The translations under genes were made by a program, and so were the position numbers. Under the pieces are notes generated by a model. That model saw only the letters and a list, made by a program, of their open reading frames with translations. It made no database searches and was not told the DNA's origin. A DNA stretch of 29,523 bases from Haplomitrium mnioides (taxonomy: Eukaryota; Marchantiophyta; Haplomitriopsida; Calobryales): positions 35,054 to 64,576 of the forward strand of contig JBNGIS010018202.1 of NCBI GenBank assembly GCA_049999725.1. Direction: 5' to 3'. Below, in pieces: positions 19,533-29,380 of the stretch. Numbering within the stretch: the stretch's first letter is position 1; each line of letters opens with the position of its first letter.

Positions 19533-19926
19533 TGTGAGAGCATGGTTCTTGACAAAAGGTCAGAAACTACTTGAAGGTGGTCTCTTCTGAGCAGTGGAGT
19601 GAGAGGGAAGTAGTAAAGCTTCATTTTTTTGAGAGTAAAGTGTAAAAATATGTATATAAGTTTTTGTGAGGAGATTTTGGAGATCATTGGCCAAGCAGGG
19701 AAGGCTAGGTAATGAGGAAGCTCAGGTAGTTTATTTTTTTACAAAAAGAAAATTTGGTAAAACTAATCTAGGTGTTGAGGGCTAAGGCTAGCCCCTATCT
19801 ATTTCTATGTGTGTTGATGGACAGCTTGCCCAGGAGCCAGTCGAAGTGTATACCGGAGGACAAGTTGCCCTGTTTAGCCCTGAACTAGATCCGTCCAAGG
19901 GCAGGAAGTTAAGCGGTGGCCTTACA

Positions 19927-19938
19927 CCCCTATAGGGG
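19927..19938. repeat. Perfect 12-bp palindrome
   Basis: CCCCTATAGGGG, in a GC-rich stretch of insertion 1. A similar CCCCTCTACGGGG occurs near 21878. Function unknown. Confidence 0.6.
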
Positions 19939-20764
19939 GCTGCCTCTCAAAGGATTGCAGGAGTGAGATCTTTATATACTAATTCAGCAATATTGCGAGA
20001 AACTTATGGGATATATGCAGAGGCCAGGACAACTCGCGAATGTGTCTGTGGATTTCCAGTGAGTATGGCTGTGAGAAAGGGTGCGTGGCGACGATGAATC
20101 CCCGTAAACGAAGAAGGATCGGCTGCGAGACAACCAAGTGATGCGAGTCTTGCTGCGACGATCGAAAAGAAAAGCTGAACCCGACGAAGGTCCTGTTTGA
20201 ATCATTTGTGCTGCGCTGCGCCAAAACTGAAGAAGTACCTTGCTGATGAGAAATTCTGATGAAGATTGAGTTGAGACGAACTGCTGCAAAGAAGGATCCT
20301 GTGGGTGGGGTGTTGAAGCTGATGTGGTAAAGAGTCAAGTCTGAGGCGGAACTTGGTTCGCGATGAGTGTAGAAGTCCCGATTTTACTTGGAGTTATATA
20401 TCGTTCTTCTAAGAAGCTATTCAGGGAGTCAATTACTGAAGGATTGATCGACAATCAATCTCCTTAAGAAGAAGAAAGCGATCGACTTGCGAGGGAATGT
20501 TCTGCGCTGAAAGCCCATGCGGAATATGAACTGTGATAAGGAAGAATCAAATTGTGAAGATCAGCCTGTGCGACATTCCATAAGCAAAAATGAAATATGG
20601 GGAAATCACCTGGCGACGAAGACCTGCAACGATCGGATTGAAGAAGAAAAGATGATCTGCGAAGGATCGAATTGGAAGAGTGCTACGAGGAGGAAATCGA
20701 TTGACCTGATGTGCAATTAGGTGGTATTAAATTTTAAAGGAATAATTAAGAATTGGAAGCGAGC

Positions 20765-20955
20765 GGAAGGAGGTTCCGTGGAGGTTCCGTGAAGAGTCCG
20801 TGGTACGTGAAGAAGGCTTCGGAAAGTCGCCTTCCTATGTGGAGAACCCCAGTTAAAAAGGTTTACTTTAAGGGTCCGTGTAAGGATCCGAAGTGGAATC
20901 CCCGGTTTAATTGGTTCCGAAGTGAGTTCCGATGTGGGGAGCACTAGCTAATGTG
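20765..20955. repeat. Degenerate repeats, type i (insertion 1)
   Basis: Recurring CCTAAGTGGGGAG / CCACTTAA / GGTTCCGA blocks spaced about 40-55 bp. The same blocks recur at 21362-21482 and in insertion 2 at 26872-27005, linking the two insertions. Confidence 0.65.
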
Positions 20956-21209
20956 GATTCCGAAGCTGCTTAATCGGACAGAAAGGTGATTTATCGAAGA
21001 TTCAGACGACATGGACGTAATTGGGAAAGTTCAAATCGGGTATCTTCAGAAAGTTCGAAAGGAATCTGCGGAGCTCTTAGTTCTTACAACAAACTTTTTG
21101 ACAAGTCAGGTAAACAAGCCTTCTTTAATGTTCTTACATAGAAATTTTTTATGCCTTAGTAAAAAGAAGAAGTCTCTCAAGGTTCCTATATCAAGGGATA
21201 GTGGCAAAA

Positions 21210-21760
21210 GGAAGATATATCGTTGATTGGACGGAGGAAGAACGCGAAAAGCTAGAAAGGTGACTTATCGACAGTCCAACACAAAAGGAAAACTAAGTAT
21301 TGAAATAGGGATATATCGAAGATCTGGCAGGAAAGGGAAGATGGAGCCGGAAGGGCGATAAATCGAAGGTGGAGCCCACTTAAGGGGGTTCCGATCTGAC
21401 ATCCGTTGTGGAACACCCCATGTAAAATGGTTCTGATTGACCTTCCTAAGTGGAGAGTCCACTTAGCAGGGTTCCGAAGGGGTCTAACAAGGATTACCGA
21501 AACGAGGATATAGCACAGCTCCAGTATAGAAAGAAAGGGTACTGAAACAGAGATTTATCACCTATCCACGGAGAAGCAAGCAGTGCGGAAACGGCAATAT
21601 ATCACAGGGTTGAAAAGAAGAAACGAGAAGAGATCTACCAAAAGGATGACATATCTTAGATCTGACCGTGGGAGAACCAAAAATGTCAAAAAGGTGATCT
21701 AGCGCAGATCTGACAGAAGAGGAAGCGGTGCCGAAAAGGAGATCTAGCACCGATCCAGTT
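21210..21760. repeat. Degenerate ~45-bp array, type ii (insertion 1)
   Basis: A block like GGAGATATATCGNAGATCTG followed by ACAGNAGAGGAAGC recurs near 21216, 21266, 21310, 21356, 21508, 21551, 21596, 21650, 21701 and 21743. Spacing is 42-54 bp, broken by type i repeats at 21362-21482. Confidence 0.65.
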
Positions 21761-21904
21761 GGGGCAAAAACAGAGGTTATTCATAGTTCTTATATAGAGG
21801 GTCAAGGTCTTGCGAATGACGTGGTAGCTGCGAAAGTCAATGGGTCAACGGGCGGTCAGCGCAACGTTCCGGCTACCCCTCTACGGGGCGACATCGGACG
21901 GCGC

Positions 21905-22212
21905 TTCATCGGAAACGTGGCACCTCCACGAGACTCAGGAATCTACGGGAATCTAACAGATTCTACAGGCATCTTGGCATCAACGGATTACATGGCATTC
22001 AACGAATTACGAGCATTCAACATGAATCTTATAGATTCTACGGGAATCTCAGACTTTGCGGAAACGTGACGCCTCTGCGGGAACTGCAAATCAACGGGAA
22101 TCTGGGAGATTCCTCGGGAATATTGAATCTTTGCGGAAACGTGGCACTACGAGAGAGCCCGTGGGCTTCTTCAGAGTATACTCGGATCTGTGGAAACGTG
22201 GTGCTTCGAGGA
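21905..22212. repeat. Degenerate repeats, type iii (insertion 1)
   Basis: CGGAAACGTGGCRCCTCYAC and GGGAATCT blocks recur near 21909, 22060, 22135 and 22191. Overlapping open frames exist only because the repeats lack stops. Confidence 0.6.
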
Positions 22213-23899
22213 TCGATGAGCGATTGCAGAACGAACTACGGAATTCACTTCAGATTGGGCGCTGAGCTCTGTCGCCTTGCAGAATTTACCCGATCTCTTG
22301 GAATTCACATCGAATCTGCGCCAAAAGTTGCATTCTACGGTCTGCGCCAGTCCCTTCAAATCTACGCCAAATTTCCACCTACCAGCATCTCAAGCCGTAA
22401 TAATCAAAATCACGAGGTGGGTGAAAAGCAAAAAGGTATAATTCACAAAAGGGGGATAAAGGGGTCCTCGCTTTGTTGTTAGTGGACCGATAGTTTTGTT
22501 CAGGAAGAGCAGCGGGAGACAGAAGAGAGAATTCTGATGAGATCTTTGGTGAGGTGGGTGTATTTCGTAAGGGAAGGCCATCGCAGGGTGGAGGTGGACT
22601 GAGGAGTGTTGGGAATCGTAGAGCAAGAGGCTCTAGAGGCTCAAACTACTCAGGTGGACTCACATGTGAAGGCATATCCAACATTTGGAGGTGGACCAAC
22701 ACTTAGAGGAGAAGGGAGTTCTTTCTGTTTGTATTTCGTGAGGGACAACCAAGGGGAGGAAAGTCTTGGTGTTGCCTTAGCTTTAGCTTGTGCAGAAGAT
22801 CAATCCCAGTAGCATTAAGAGAGTGTTGCTGGTTGTTGTTTTGTTTGCTTTTTTTGTTTTTACTTTCTTGTAGAACAGGGAGAGGGGTACAAGTCATTTG
22901 TCGAGCTCCTGTTCTGGGGTTTCTCATTGTACATGTGTGCTTCAAGAAATATACAGAGAGTTCATGTCTGTGAGTTCTCCTACCCATATTTTTTTATTGC
23001 AAATTCATGAGGATGGAGTGTGAATTCAGAAGTTAGAGTTGGTTGGTGAATGTTTTGCAGGTTTGCAATTGAAGAAGTTAGTTAGGTAGCATTAGAGGAG
23101 TGCATGTCAGGAGTTTCTTGAGTGTGTCCTACTGGTGGACCTGGGTTCTGAGTTCCAGATTGTGGTCTGTGGGAGGTTTAGTGACAAAATCAATTCTGCT
23201 TTAAGTTCTGTTCTGTTCTATATATGTTAATTCTTAAGGAGAGAACCTTTTGTGGTCAATAAGTCAGTGGATACTAGTTGGTTGGTTGCAGTAGAGCAAG
23301 GAGTGTTCAGTATTGTGTGTGCCTATAGAATAGGTGGTCATTTCAACAAGCAAACAGAGTAGTGGGTGGTTGGAGGAACAGCGAGTGGATGTGAGATCAG
23401 GAGGATCGTTCTATAGTTGAGTTCTCAGCATCAAGCTCTGGGGTATATTGGGTTGGAGTGGCTTGAGTATCCAGTTTGAGGGAAGCCAGGTGGTGTAATG
23501 AAGGTAGGCACTAGAGTGTTGGTCTGAGATATCCTTGCAAGTTGGGTAACTGGTTGCTTGTGAATTTCTTTGAGTCAGCTCAAGTTTAAATTCAGCCTGT
23601 ACATCAGCTTTCTTGTCCTAGAAGTGTCAATCATACAGTTTGAGTAACTCTTGGCTGTTGTTCTATGTTAGTGAGTGGTTGAAAGTATTTTTGTGTGTGA
23701 TTTGTGGAGGAAAAGGGTTGTCGGCCCTATAGTGGAGAGCGGTCCATCTCTGAACTGATAGAGTGCAGTTTCAGAACTCTCTAAAGAATCTCGAAAGTCG
23801 ATAAAAGTGGATTAAGAGTAGATTTCTATATAGATCTTGCGCGGTTCAATCCTTGGGTGTGCTTTTTGGGGGTTGGAGTGCCATTGCTATGCTACGACA
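22213..23899. other. Right part of insertion 1, no gene recognised
   Basis: No domain-bearing frame. CTTCAAGAAATATACAGAGA at 22940 resembles sequence near the R region of plant LTRs, and the last 60 bp (GCGCGGTTCAATCCTTGGGT at 23839) resemble an LTR end. These fit an LTR but are weak evidence alone. Confidence 0.4.
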
Positions 23900-24091
23900 A
23901 ATATTAACTATGAATTAAAGTTCATTTATAGAGAACAACATTCAACTTTGAATGATTTACGGTCACAAGTTCAAGTTTGCCAGAAATCCAACAAGTTACT
24001 AAGAATGATTTTCAAATACTTTTGGAAATGATCCTCTTAAATTATACAAGATTTGCAAATATAAAACATAGAACAAAATTCTTGAAGGACT

Positions 24092-25652
24092 TTAGTCGTT
24101 TGTCTCAATTTCTTCGGATTCAGCTTCAAAAGATTCATCAAGGTTTGCTTGATCTGTCTCAGTGTTAATGACATTGTTTGAATCTCTTTGAATCATTTCA
24201 GGATTGAGGGCTTTTTGTCTTTCGTACTCAAACAAATTTGCTTTAATGGTAGCTAGAGTGGTTTTTCTAGGTGAGTAGAAAATCAAATGACAGAATCGTG
24301 ATTTGTGTCAAATCAAGTATATCAATATGTAGCTTGGATTTGTGTTTCCTTTTTGTTGCTACTATTTTTTCTGAGAAGTATTGACCAGAAAATGCATCTT
24401 CAGCTAAACAAGCAAACCATTGAACTTGTACTCGTTTCAGGTTTGGCGGATCTTCCTCATCAAAGGACAAAACTTTGAGAACTTTGGCAACCCAAAATGG
24501 TCTGCTCTTTGGATCCATAGACGTAACAACACAAATAAACATTCTAGCTTTCAAATCATGTAGATTGCCAAATTTATGCCTGTATCTAGTAGTATTGTGC
24601 GACGAGTCCCTTCTCGCGGCCTAGGTGCTCCATCATAGATTGCTCGACGTGTAGAAAGTATTTGTTGTACCAAAGTATCTTCTTCTGTTTGTAAAGCTTG
24701 AAGCTGAGAATTTGGACAAACATTCTGAAAATCATTACAAGTGTTTGACTGTTGTGAAGGTGGAAAGGTAAATTGTGCTTCGAGTTGTCATCTTTTTTTT
24801 TTCAAGGATGTAAGCTACAATCTCTTGTTGGGCAAGAAAAAAGTCATTCCACTATTGAATATCAGAATCTGTAAAGAACTTGTAGCAGTTCTCACTTATG
24901 TTGCCCCTTATTGAAATTACCACTTTCTCGGCATCAACTTCTCTTTCTTCCTTTTGAGATTGTTTGATTTCAGAATATGCCTTGAGAGGAATCAACATTG
25001 AACTCAAAATTTCTCTGTCTACTTCAGGTAGGCACTTGAGTTGACAAATACCATCCGTAGGTAGCCAAAATTCATTTGTTGAGAACTGTTTGCTCCAAAT
25101 CTTTACTTTGGAATCATTTAATTGGAACTTGAGTTGTTGATTAAAAGTAATATCATGTATCCTTTGAACAAGAGAAGGACTTTGCTTCATAAACATTTTG
25201 AAATCCCAAGTTTCCAACAAAAGAGTCACATGAAGCTTAGGATTATAGGATAATTGAAGCGCCTTGCTTAGACTGGTGATTGTGAAAGCTTTGACATGTT
25301 TTAAATGTTTCGAGAATCGGCTGAACATTTGATCAATTTGATCATGAGTATGGCCACTCATGAGGAATCCCACCTTGATTTTTCAAAAAACATTCTTGGC
25401 AATAAGGAGACTAAGATATCCAAATAGGATAGAATTCTTATTCTCTCGTGTCATGTTGTCCAGCTAAAGATACAAAGTTGGAGGCAGCAAGCCTTCAAAG
25501 TCACATAATATTTTGTTGAGCACAGTAACTGTCAAATTGGAATCGCTTCTCAAGTTTCCGTACGTTAAGAAGATCCTCGAAGAGAGTATGAATATTAAGG
25601 CACCAACAATATGCACACCTACCAAACAATCCTTATCAATATTTTTTGGTGG
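24092..25652 (-). pseudogene. GHTHD-family (DUF7869-like) protein, main part, copy 2
   Basis: Minus strand; continues the 28815-28685 segment. It reads PKNIDKDCLVGVHIVGALIF, SNLTVTVLNKILCDFEGLLP, then LDNMTRENKNS, VGFLMSGHTHDQIDQMFSRF and a long helical-looking stretch to 24852. A C-terminal part (24554-24267) has RPFWVAKVLKVLSF and VQVQWFACLAEDAFSGQYF, and the tail (24286-24092) is acidic. Stops at 25464 and about 25383, plus frameshifts near 24850 and 24285, break it. I know this motif set from uncharacterised, repetitive eukaryotic proteins (probably DUF7869; name from memory). The spaced acidic motifs DGMDQ, LDN and GHTHD.ID suggest an RNase H-like fold. A transposase role is inference, supported by the flanking arrays. 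Total length over both parts would be about 570 residues, probably lacking the original N-terminus. Confidence 0.6.
25648..25652. repeat. Target-site duplication of large LTR-like insertion 2 (left)
   Basis: GGTGG here and at 28680-28684. Removing the insertion plus one copy restores an in-frame WSSPPKNIDKD in the minus-strand gene, which independently confirms both boundaries. Confidence 0.9.
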
Positions 25653-26618
25653 TGTGGGAGCACACTTATGGGTCAATTAAAGATAAACTAACTAATTGTG
25701 TCACTGTGTAGCTGAAACATACATTTGCAGTCTAATCAAGAGGAGATATGGAAAATTGAGCAAAGAAAGGCTTGATTGGAAGAAGACTGGACATCCATCC
25801 AGTGGGGAAGCTTATGGGATATAAAGAGTAAGGAGTGTGCTCTACGCTACGCAATGAACTCCCTGCGATCTTGGCGAGAAATCCAAATTTGTAGAAGGAA
25901 TTCTAGGCAGCAAAAATCAGAAGCAGAGCTGGATGGAAGGAGAGCTGCATCAATTGGATGAGAATAGAGTTGCTGCCCCATTGAATTCAAATTAAGAAGG
26001 CAGTGCTCAACAATAACTTGATGAAGAAAGGGACACACTTGTGCAGACAAATGCCAAAGGTGGAGCATCGTAGGTGGAGAACATGGGTTTCAAACATGCC
26101 CACCAATGACCCCTGCCTTGTTGAGATATGATACCCTGCAGAAGGAATGATCAGCAAGGAGGAGGATCAAACTTGAAGGGATGTTGTGTTTCAAGCTGAT
26201 GGGCAGATTGAGATGGTTCAAAAGATGTAAAGCAATATCGAGAAAATCAGAAATTTGGAAGACCTGGTTGCTGGGCACAATAAGCGACGAATTCTTCAAG
26301 AGGCAGTCTTCAACGAGTTCTGCTTTGTGCTCGATCCAAGAAAATCTGCTTCTTCCCCAAGAAAAGAAAGCTCAAAGTGATTTTGTTCATAGGATGCGGA
26401 GGCCTTGATGCGATTTGATGAAGCTATTGACGAGGGCAGCCCTACGACACTTCCAGTCGAGGAGCGATGATTTGGTGATAGCATCAGCGGATTGGAACGA
26501 ATCAGAAGAATTGAAGAGAAGGATTTGATCGTTAATATTCAAGAGAGAAGTTGATCGTGAGTACAATGGTGCGATGGTATTACGAAGGAATCCGAAGTTT
26601 CGATGAGTCCGCTGTTCT

Positions 26619-26815
26619 GAGTTTACGAAGATTCCGAATATTCCAATTTTCTGAGTGTCCGATGTTCTATTGTTCCGAAGAGGGTCTAATGTTCCATTGT
26701 TCCGAAGAGGTTTCGATGTTCCGTGGTTCCGTTATTCCGAGTTTACGAAGATTCTGAATATTCCGATTTTACGAAGAGTCTATGGTTTCGTTGTTACGTT
26801 GCTACAACGAGTTTG
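26619..26815. repeat. 120-bp and 27-bp tandem repeats (insertion 2)
   Basis: GAGTTTACGAAGATTCCGAA at 26619 recurs at 26739, exactly 120 bp on. Between them a 27-bp unit (ATGTTCYATTGTTCCGAAGA) starts at 26662, 26689 and 26716. Confidence 0.85.
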
Positions 26816-26871
26816 TTGTTTCGAGTAGTTCTTATATCGAGTGTCTGAAGTTACGAGGATTGCATCGGAAC

Positions 26872-27005
26872 TGAACCTTCCTAAGTGGGGAGGACCGGTT
26901 TAAATGGTTCCGATCGACTTTACGAAGTGGGGAGGACTACTTAATATGGATCCGATTTGCCATCCGACATGGGGAGTTCGTCTAAGAGGGATCCGATGTG
27001 GGGAA
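26872..27005. repeat. Type i degenerate repeats (insertion 2)
   Basis: CTAAGTGGGGAGGAC / GGTTCCGAT blocks at about 42-52 bp spacing, the same family as 20765-20955. Confidence 0.65.
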
Positions 27006-27542
27006 TTGTGAAGGAATTTGTTGAAGTGATGATATGCATCAAATATGGAGCGACGAGGAGATCAGAAAGTTCGAAGCGGACAATTTCGAAAGTTCGAATC
27101 TTCCGGACATTTCTGTGGTGAGAGGGTCCTATAATGAAGATCCCCTATGATGTTGCCTTGTGCAAATGCCTTGATGTGCGATGAGCTTGATGTAGGATGA
27201 GCATGCTATACGATGAATCTACTGCGTGAAAGAAAAGCCTCTGCAGAGCGATGAAGGCCTTGTGAGATAAGGACCCCGGATCATAGGACAGAGAAGGCTT
27301 CGACCGCACGATTCCTCTCCATGCCTACAAAATGACGAATCCTGAGTATGATGAAAGCCCTCTCCCACTGATGAATGTTCGAATGCAGAGTTGTGAAGGA
27401 GGACTCTGTGATCGAAAACGCCTGTTGTAAATCGATGAAGATTCTGAAGAAGGCTGGGGCTGCGATTTTGATCTTGGTCCCCTTTTCCTAACTTCATATA
27501 AGAACGCCTTCTTGGCTTGATTTTCACTAACTCCTCACATAG

Positions 27543-27599
27543 CTTGATATAAGAACCTCCCATCGCTCCAATCTTGTAAGTGAAGGTTCTTATAGCAAG
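27543..27599. repeat. Small inverted repeat with GTTCTTATA motif
   Basis: CTTGATATAAGAACCT (27543-27558) and AGGTTCTTATAGCAAG (27584-27599) are near-complements and could form a hairpin. The GTTCTTATAT string recurs at 21786, 26828 and 27739. Confidence 0.6.
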
Positions 27600-28164
27600 A
27601 AGATAAATCAGAGTTGCCTCACGAGGGAGGAAGTGACCAGAAGGGAACGGGCGAAGCAGGGAGTTATCAAAGTTTCAGCCCGAGATTCTGAAAATTAGAC
27701 GTCTTCAGAAAGTTTGAAAGGGGTTGGCGGAATGTATCGTTCTTATATTGAACTTTTCCACGAGTTAATAAGAGGTAGTAACTGACAGACCTGGTAGTTA
27801 GAAGCCTGTGAACCAGAGAGCAATATTTTGTTATTGTTGGTTTGATTAGTTAGAGTACTTAGCCGTTAGATGGATTAGTTAGAAGGTAGTTAGAAAAGAA
27901 GAGGATAAAGCATGCAATGTTTCTTTTTTTTTAGAAGGATTTCCTAGGAGATGGCCTGGCATGTGCAATTCTGAGTTTCAAATTTATAAAAGTTGGCCTT
28001 ATTTTCTGTGAAGTTTTCCCATGCTATGAAATCTTGGTTGCAAGCGAGATGGAAAGCATAAATTAATGAGAGGAGTAAAGCATTTGTTGGGAGATCATAT
28101 CTTCTAGAGACAATAAGAGTGAGGTGGGTTTATGTTTGTTGATTGAACGCAGGAAAGGAGGCCA

Positions 28165-28470
28165 TGCCAGTGGGGGTCATGCCAGGGAGGTACCTGGGTG
28201 CACTGTGGGTGGTGATTCCGCTGCAAAATGAGCAAGCACAGATCTGGAATTTTCCTGGGAGTATGCTTTAGTAAGGAGTGTAAGGGAGGAGAGAAGGCTG
28301 CGCTTAGACTTCGCATGCAAGTCTTTGCGTGAAAGATTTTCATCCTTTCTCACTTAAAGTCTTCTTGAAGGGGTAGGCTTCAAGGAATTCTTGCCTCTTG
28401 AGTGATCTGCAATGAAGTCAAGGGCAGCAAGCTGTAGTGGGTCATGCCAAGGGGCTACTTGGGTGTCATT
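28165..28470. repeat. Separated direct repeat around GGGTCATGCC
   Basis: GTGGGGGTCATGCCAGGGAG then GTACCTGGGTG (28170-28200) resembles GTGGGTCATGCCAAGGGGCT then ACTTGGGTG (28437-28465). Both lie in insertion 2; role unknown. Confidence 0.6.
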
Positions 28471-28684
28471 ATAGTAGTTGCGAGAGAAAGAGAGAGAGGG
28501 TACAAATGACCAAGGCAAGGAGGGCCAGGTCCTGGGGTTGTGTTCAGCTATCTCCGTTATCCCAAAACGACTGGAAGACGCATTAATTAAAGAAAACAAC
28601 AGGCTACCTTGCTGCTCCCTATGGGTTCGACACTGGATTAGAGATATCTGATCTTGAATACTTGCAAGGAGCTGCAACAGGTGG

Positions 28685-28815
28685 CGATGACCACTATGGA
28701 ATAGCAATTTTCTTTTGATCCATTCCATCAATAACAATTCCCAAGTACTTTTGACCATTGGCATAACATTTTCTTTGATGGTTTGCAAGTTTTGATCTTT
28801 CTTTCATTTGTTAGT
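28685..28815 (-). pseudogene. GHTHD-family protein, upstream segment (copy 2, split by insertion 2)
   Basis: Minus strand reads ANHQRKCYANGQKYLGIVID, then GMDQKKIAIP, a stop, then WSSPP. It aligns with copy 1 at 862-990 (NHQRKC, KYLGIVI, TDQMKTTIPHW), and DGMDQ is intact here (28729-28715). It runs into the GGTGG duplication and resumes in frame at 25652. The amber after IAIP replaces the His seen in copy 1. Upstream of 28815 no continuation was recognised, so an exon boundary or truncation lies there; the frame at 28804-29091 is hydrophobic noise. Confidence 0.65.
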
Positions 28816-29127
28816 CACGATGAAGAAACAATTGGCAACTATATTTGACTGCATCAATCCAAAACAAGAAGGACATAAAACTAGTTCAGTAAAATATAGG
28901 TGGGTACTTGTAACTTCAAAACACAACCTTAGATGTAAATAATATTGAAGGCATCTTAAACAAATGTTTGAATTTATTGAAATGAAACACTTTGCAAAAG
29001 ATTTTAAAAAAACCTTAGGCAATTTGAAAAAAGGAAAATCTAGTGGGAAAAGAAAAAAAACAAGATTTGCAAAAAAAAGTTGCAAGATCATATCCTCTGA
29101 GCGTTTGGGATGAGTGGAGGCAACAAC
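28816..29127. other. Spacer between GHTHD gene and array, no gene seen
   Basis: AT-rich, no recognisable domain on either strand. It would hold the promoter or upstream exons of the minus-strand GHTHD gene if that gene was once functional. Confidence 0.4.
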
Positions 29128-29380
29128 AGATTATATGCGCGCATAGGACCAATACAACAACATCAATATCATGGCTTGTTGTGAATGATGTCGCAACTAG
29201 TTTTAAAAGAATCAAGAACAAATCCTATGCACGTATAGGATTTGCAAACAACAAAAACAATTTTTTGCGAGGCCAAGGTCTCAACATTAAGCAAATTCAT
29301 TTTTTGGCTTTACTGGACTATAGAAAAGGTGAAAATTGAAATATAAAATAGCAGAGTCTAGGCGGGCATAGACTCTCTTC
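29128..29380. repeat. Palindromic-core repeats beside the GHTHD gene
   Basis: Three cores: TATGCGCGCATAGGA near 29134, CCTATGCACGTATAGGA near 29223 and TCTAGGCGGGCATAGACTC near 29355, with AACAACAA-rich spacers. Spacing is irregular (about 90-130 bp). Core and spacer resemble 1-790 read on the other strand. From 29381 to the window end I see nothing further. Confidence 0.55.

Larger units (their letters stand above)
19533..23899. mobile_element. Large LTR-like insertion 1 (possible 4.4-kb solo LTR)
   Basis: Begins TGTGAGAGCATGGTTCTTGA and ends GCTATGCTACGACA, with TG...CA ends and a 5-bp AATAT duplication, the signature of LTR retrotransposition. No second copy of the start or end is seen inside, and no primer site, gag or pol. 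It therefore looks like a solo LTR or a large non-coding (LARD-like) element. Composition is richer in G and purines on this strand than the flanks. It holds several families of degenerate tandem repeats. The open frames inside (for example 20517-20720, 21728-22069, 22066-22482, 22606-22812) have no recognisable domain. The insertion at 25653 starts similarly (TGTGGGAGCA) and shares repeat motifs. Confidence 0.65.
25653..28679. mobile_element. Large LTR-like insertion 2 (possible 3.0-kb solo LTR)
   Basis: Begins TGTGGGAGCACACTTATGGG and ends CAAGGAGCTGCAACA, flanked by GGTGG. It sits inside one exon of the GHTHD gene and, when excised, leaves the frame intact, so the edges are secure. No internal LTR pair, primer site or polymerase motif is visible, consistent with a solo LTR or a non-coding LTR element. 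It shares its first ten bases and type i repeats with insertion 1. Its open frames (for example 27219-27563, 28354-28788) have no recognisable domain, and the last overlaps the true gene only beyond 28685. Confidence 0.75.

Noticed and set aside
21728-22482. Overlapping open frames of 113 and 138 residues
   Set aside because: They are produced by stop-poor degenerate repeats in two frames at once, with no domain.
23835-23870. tRNA-like B box (GGTTCAATCC)
   Set aside because: No matching A box or cloverleaf could be drawn upstream, and it fits the end of an LTR-like unit.
28804-29221. Hydrophobic minus-strand frames as a membrane protein
   Set aside because: Phe/Leu-rich readings of AT-rich spacer in two overlapping frames, with no similarity to the GHTHD family upstream region in copy 1.
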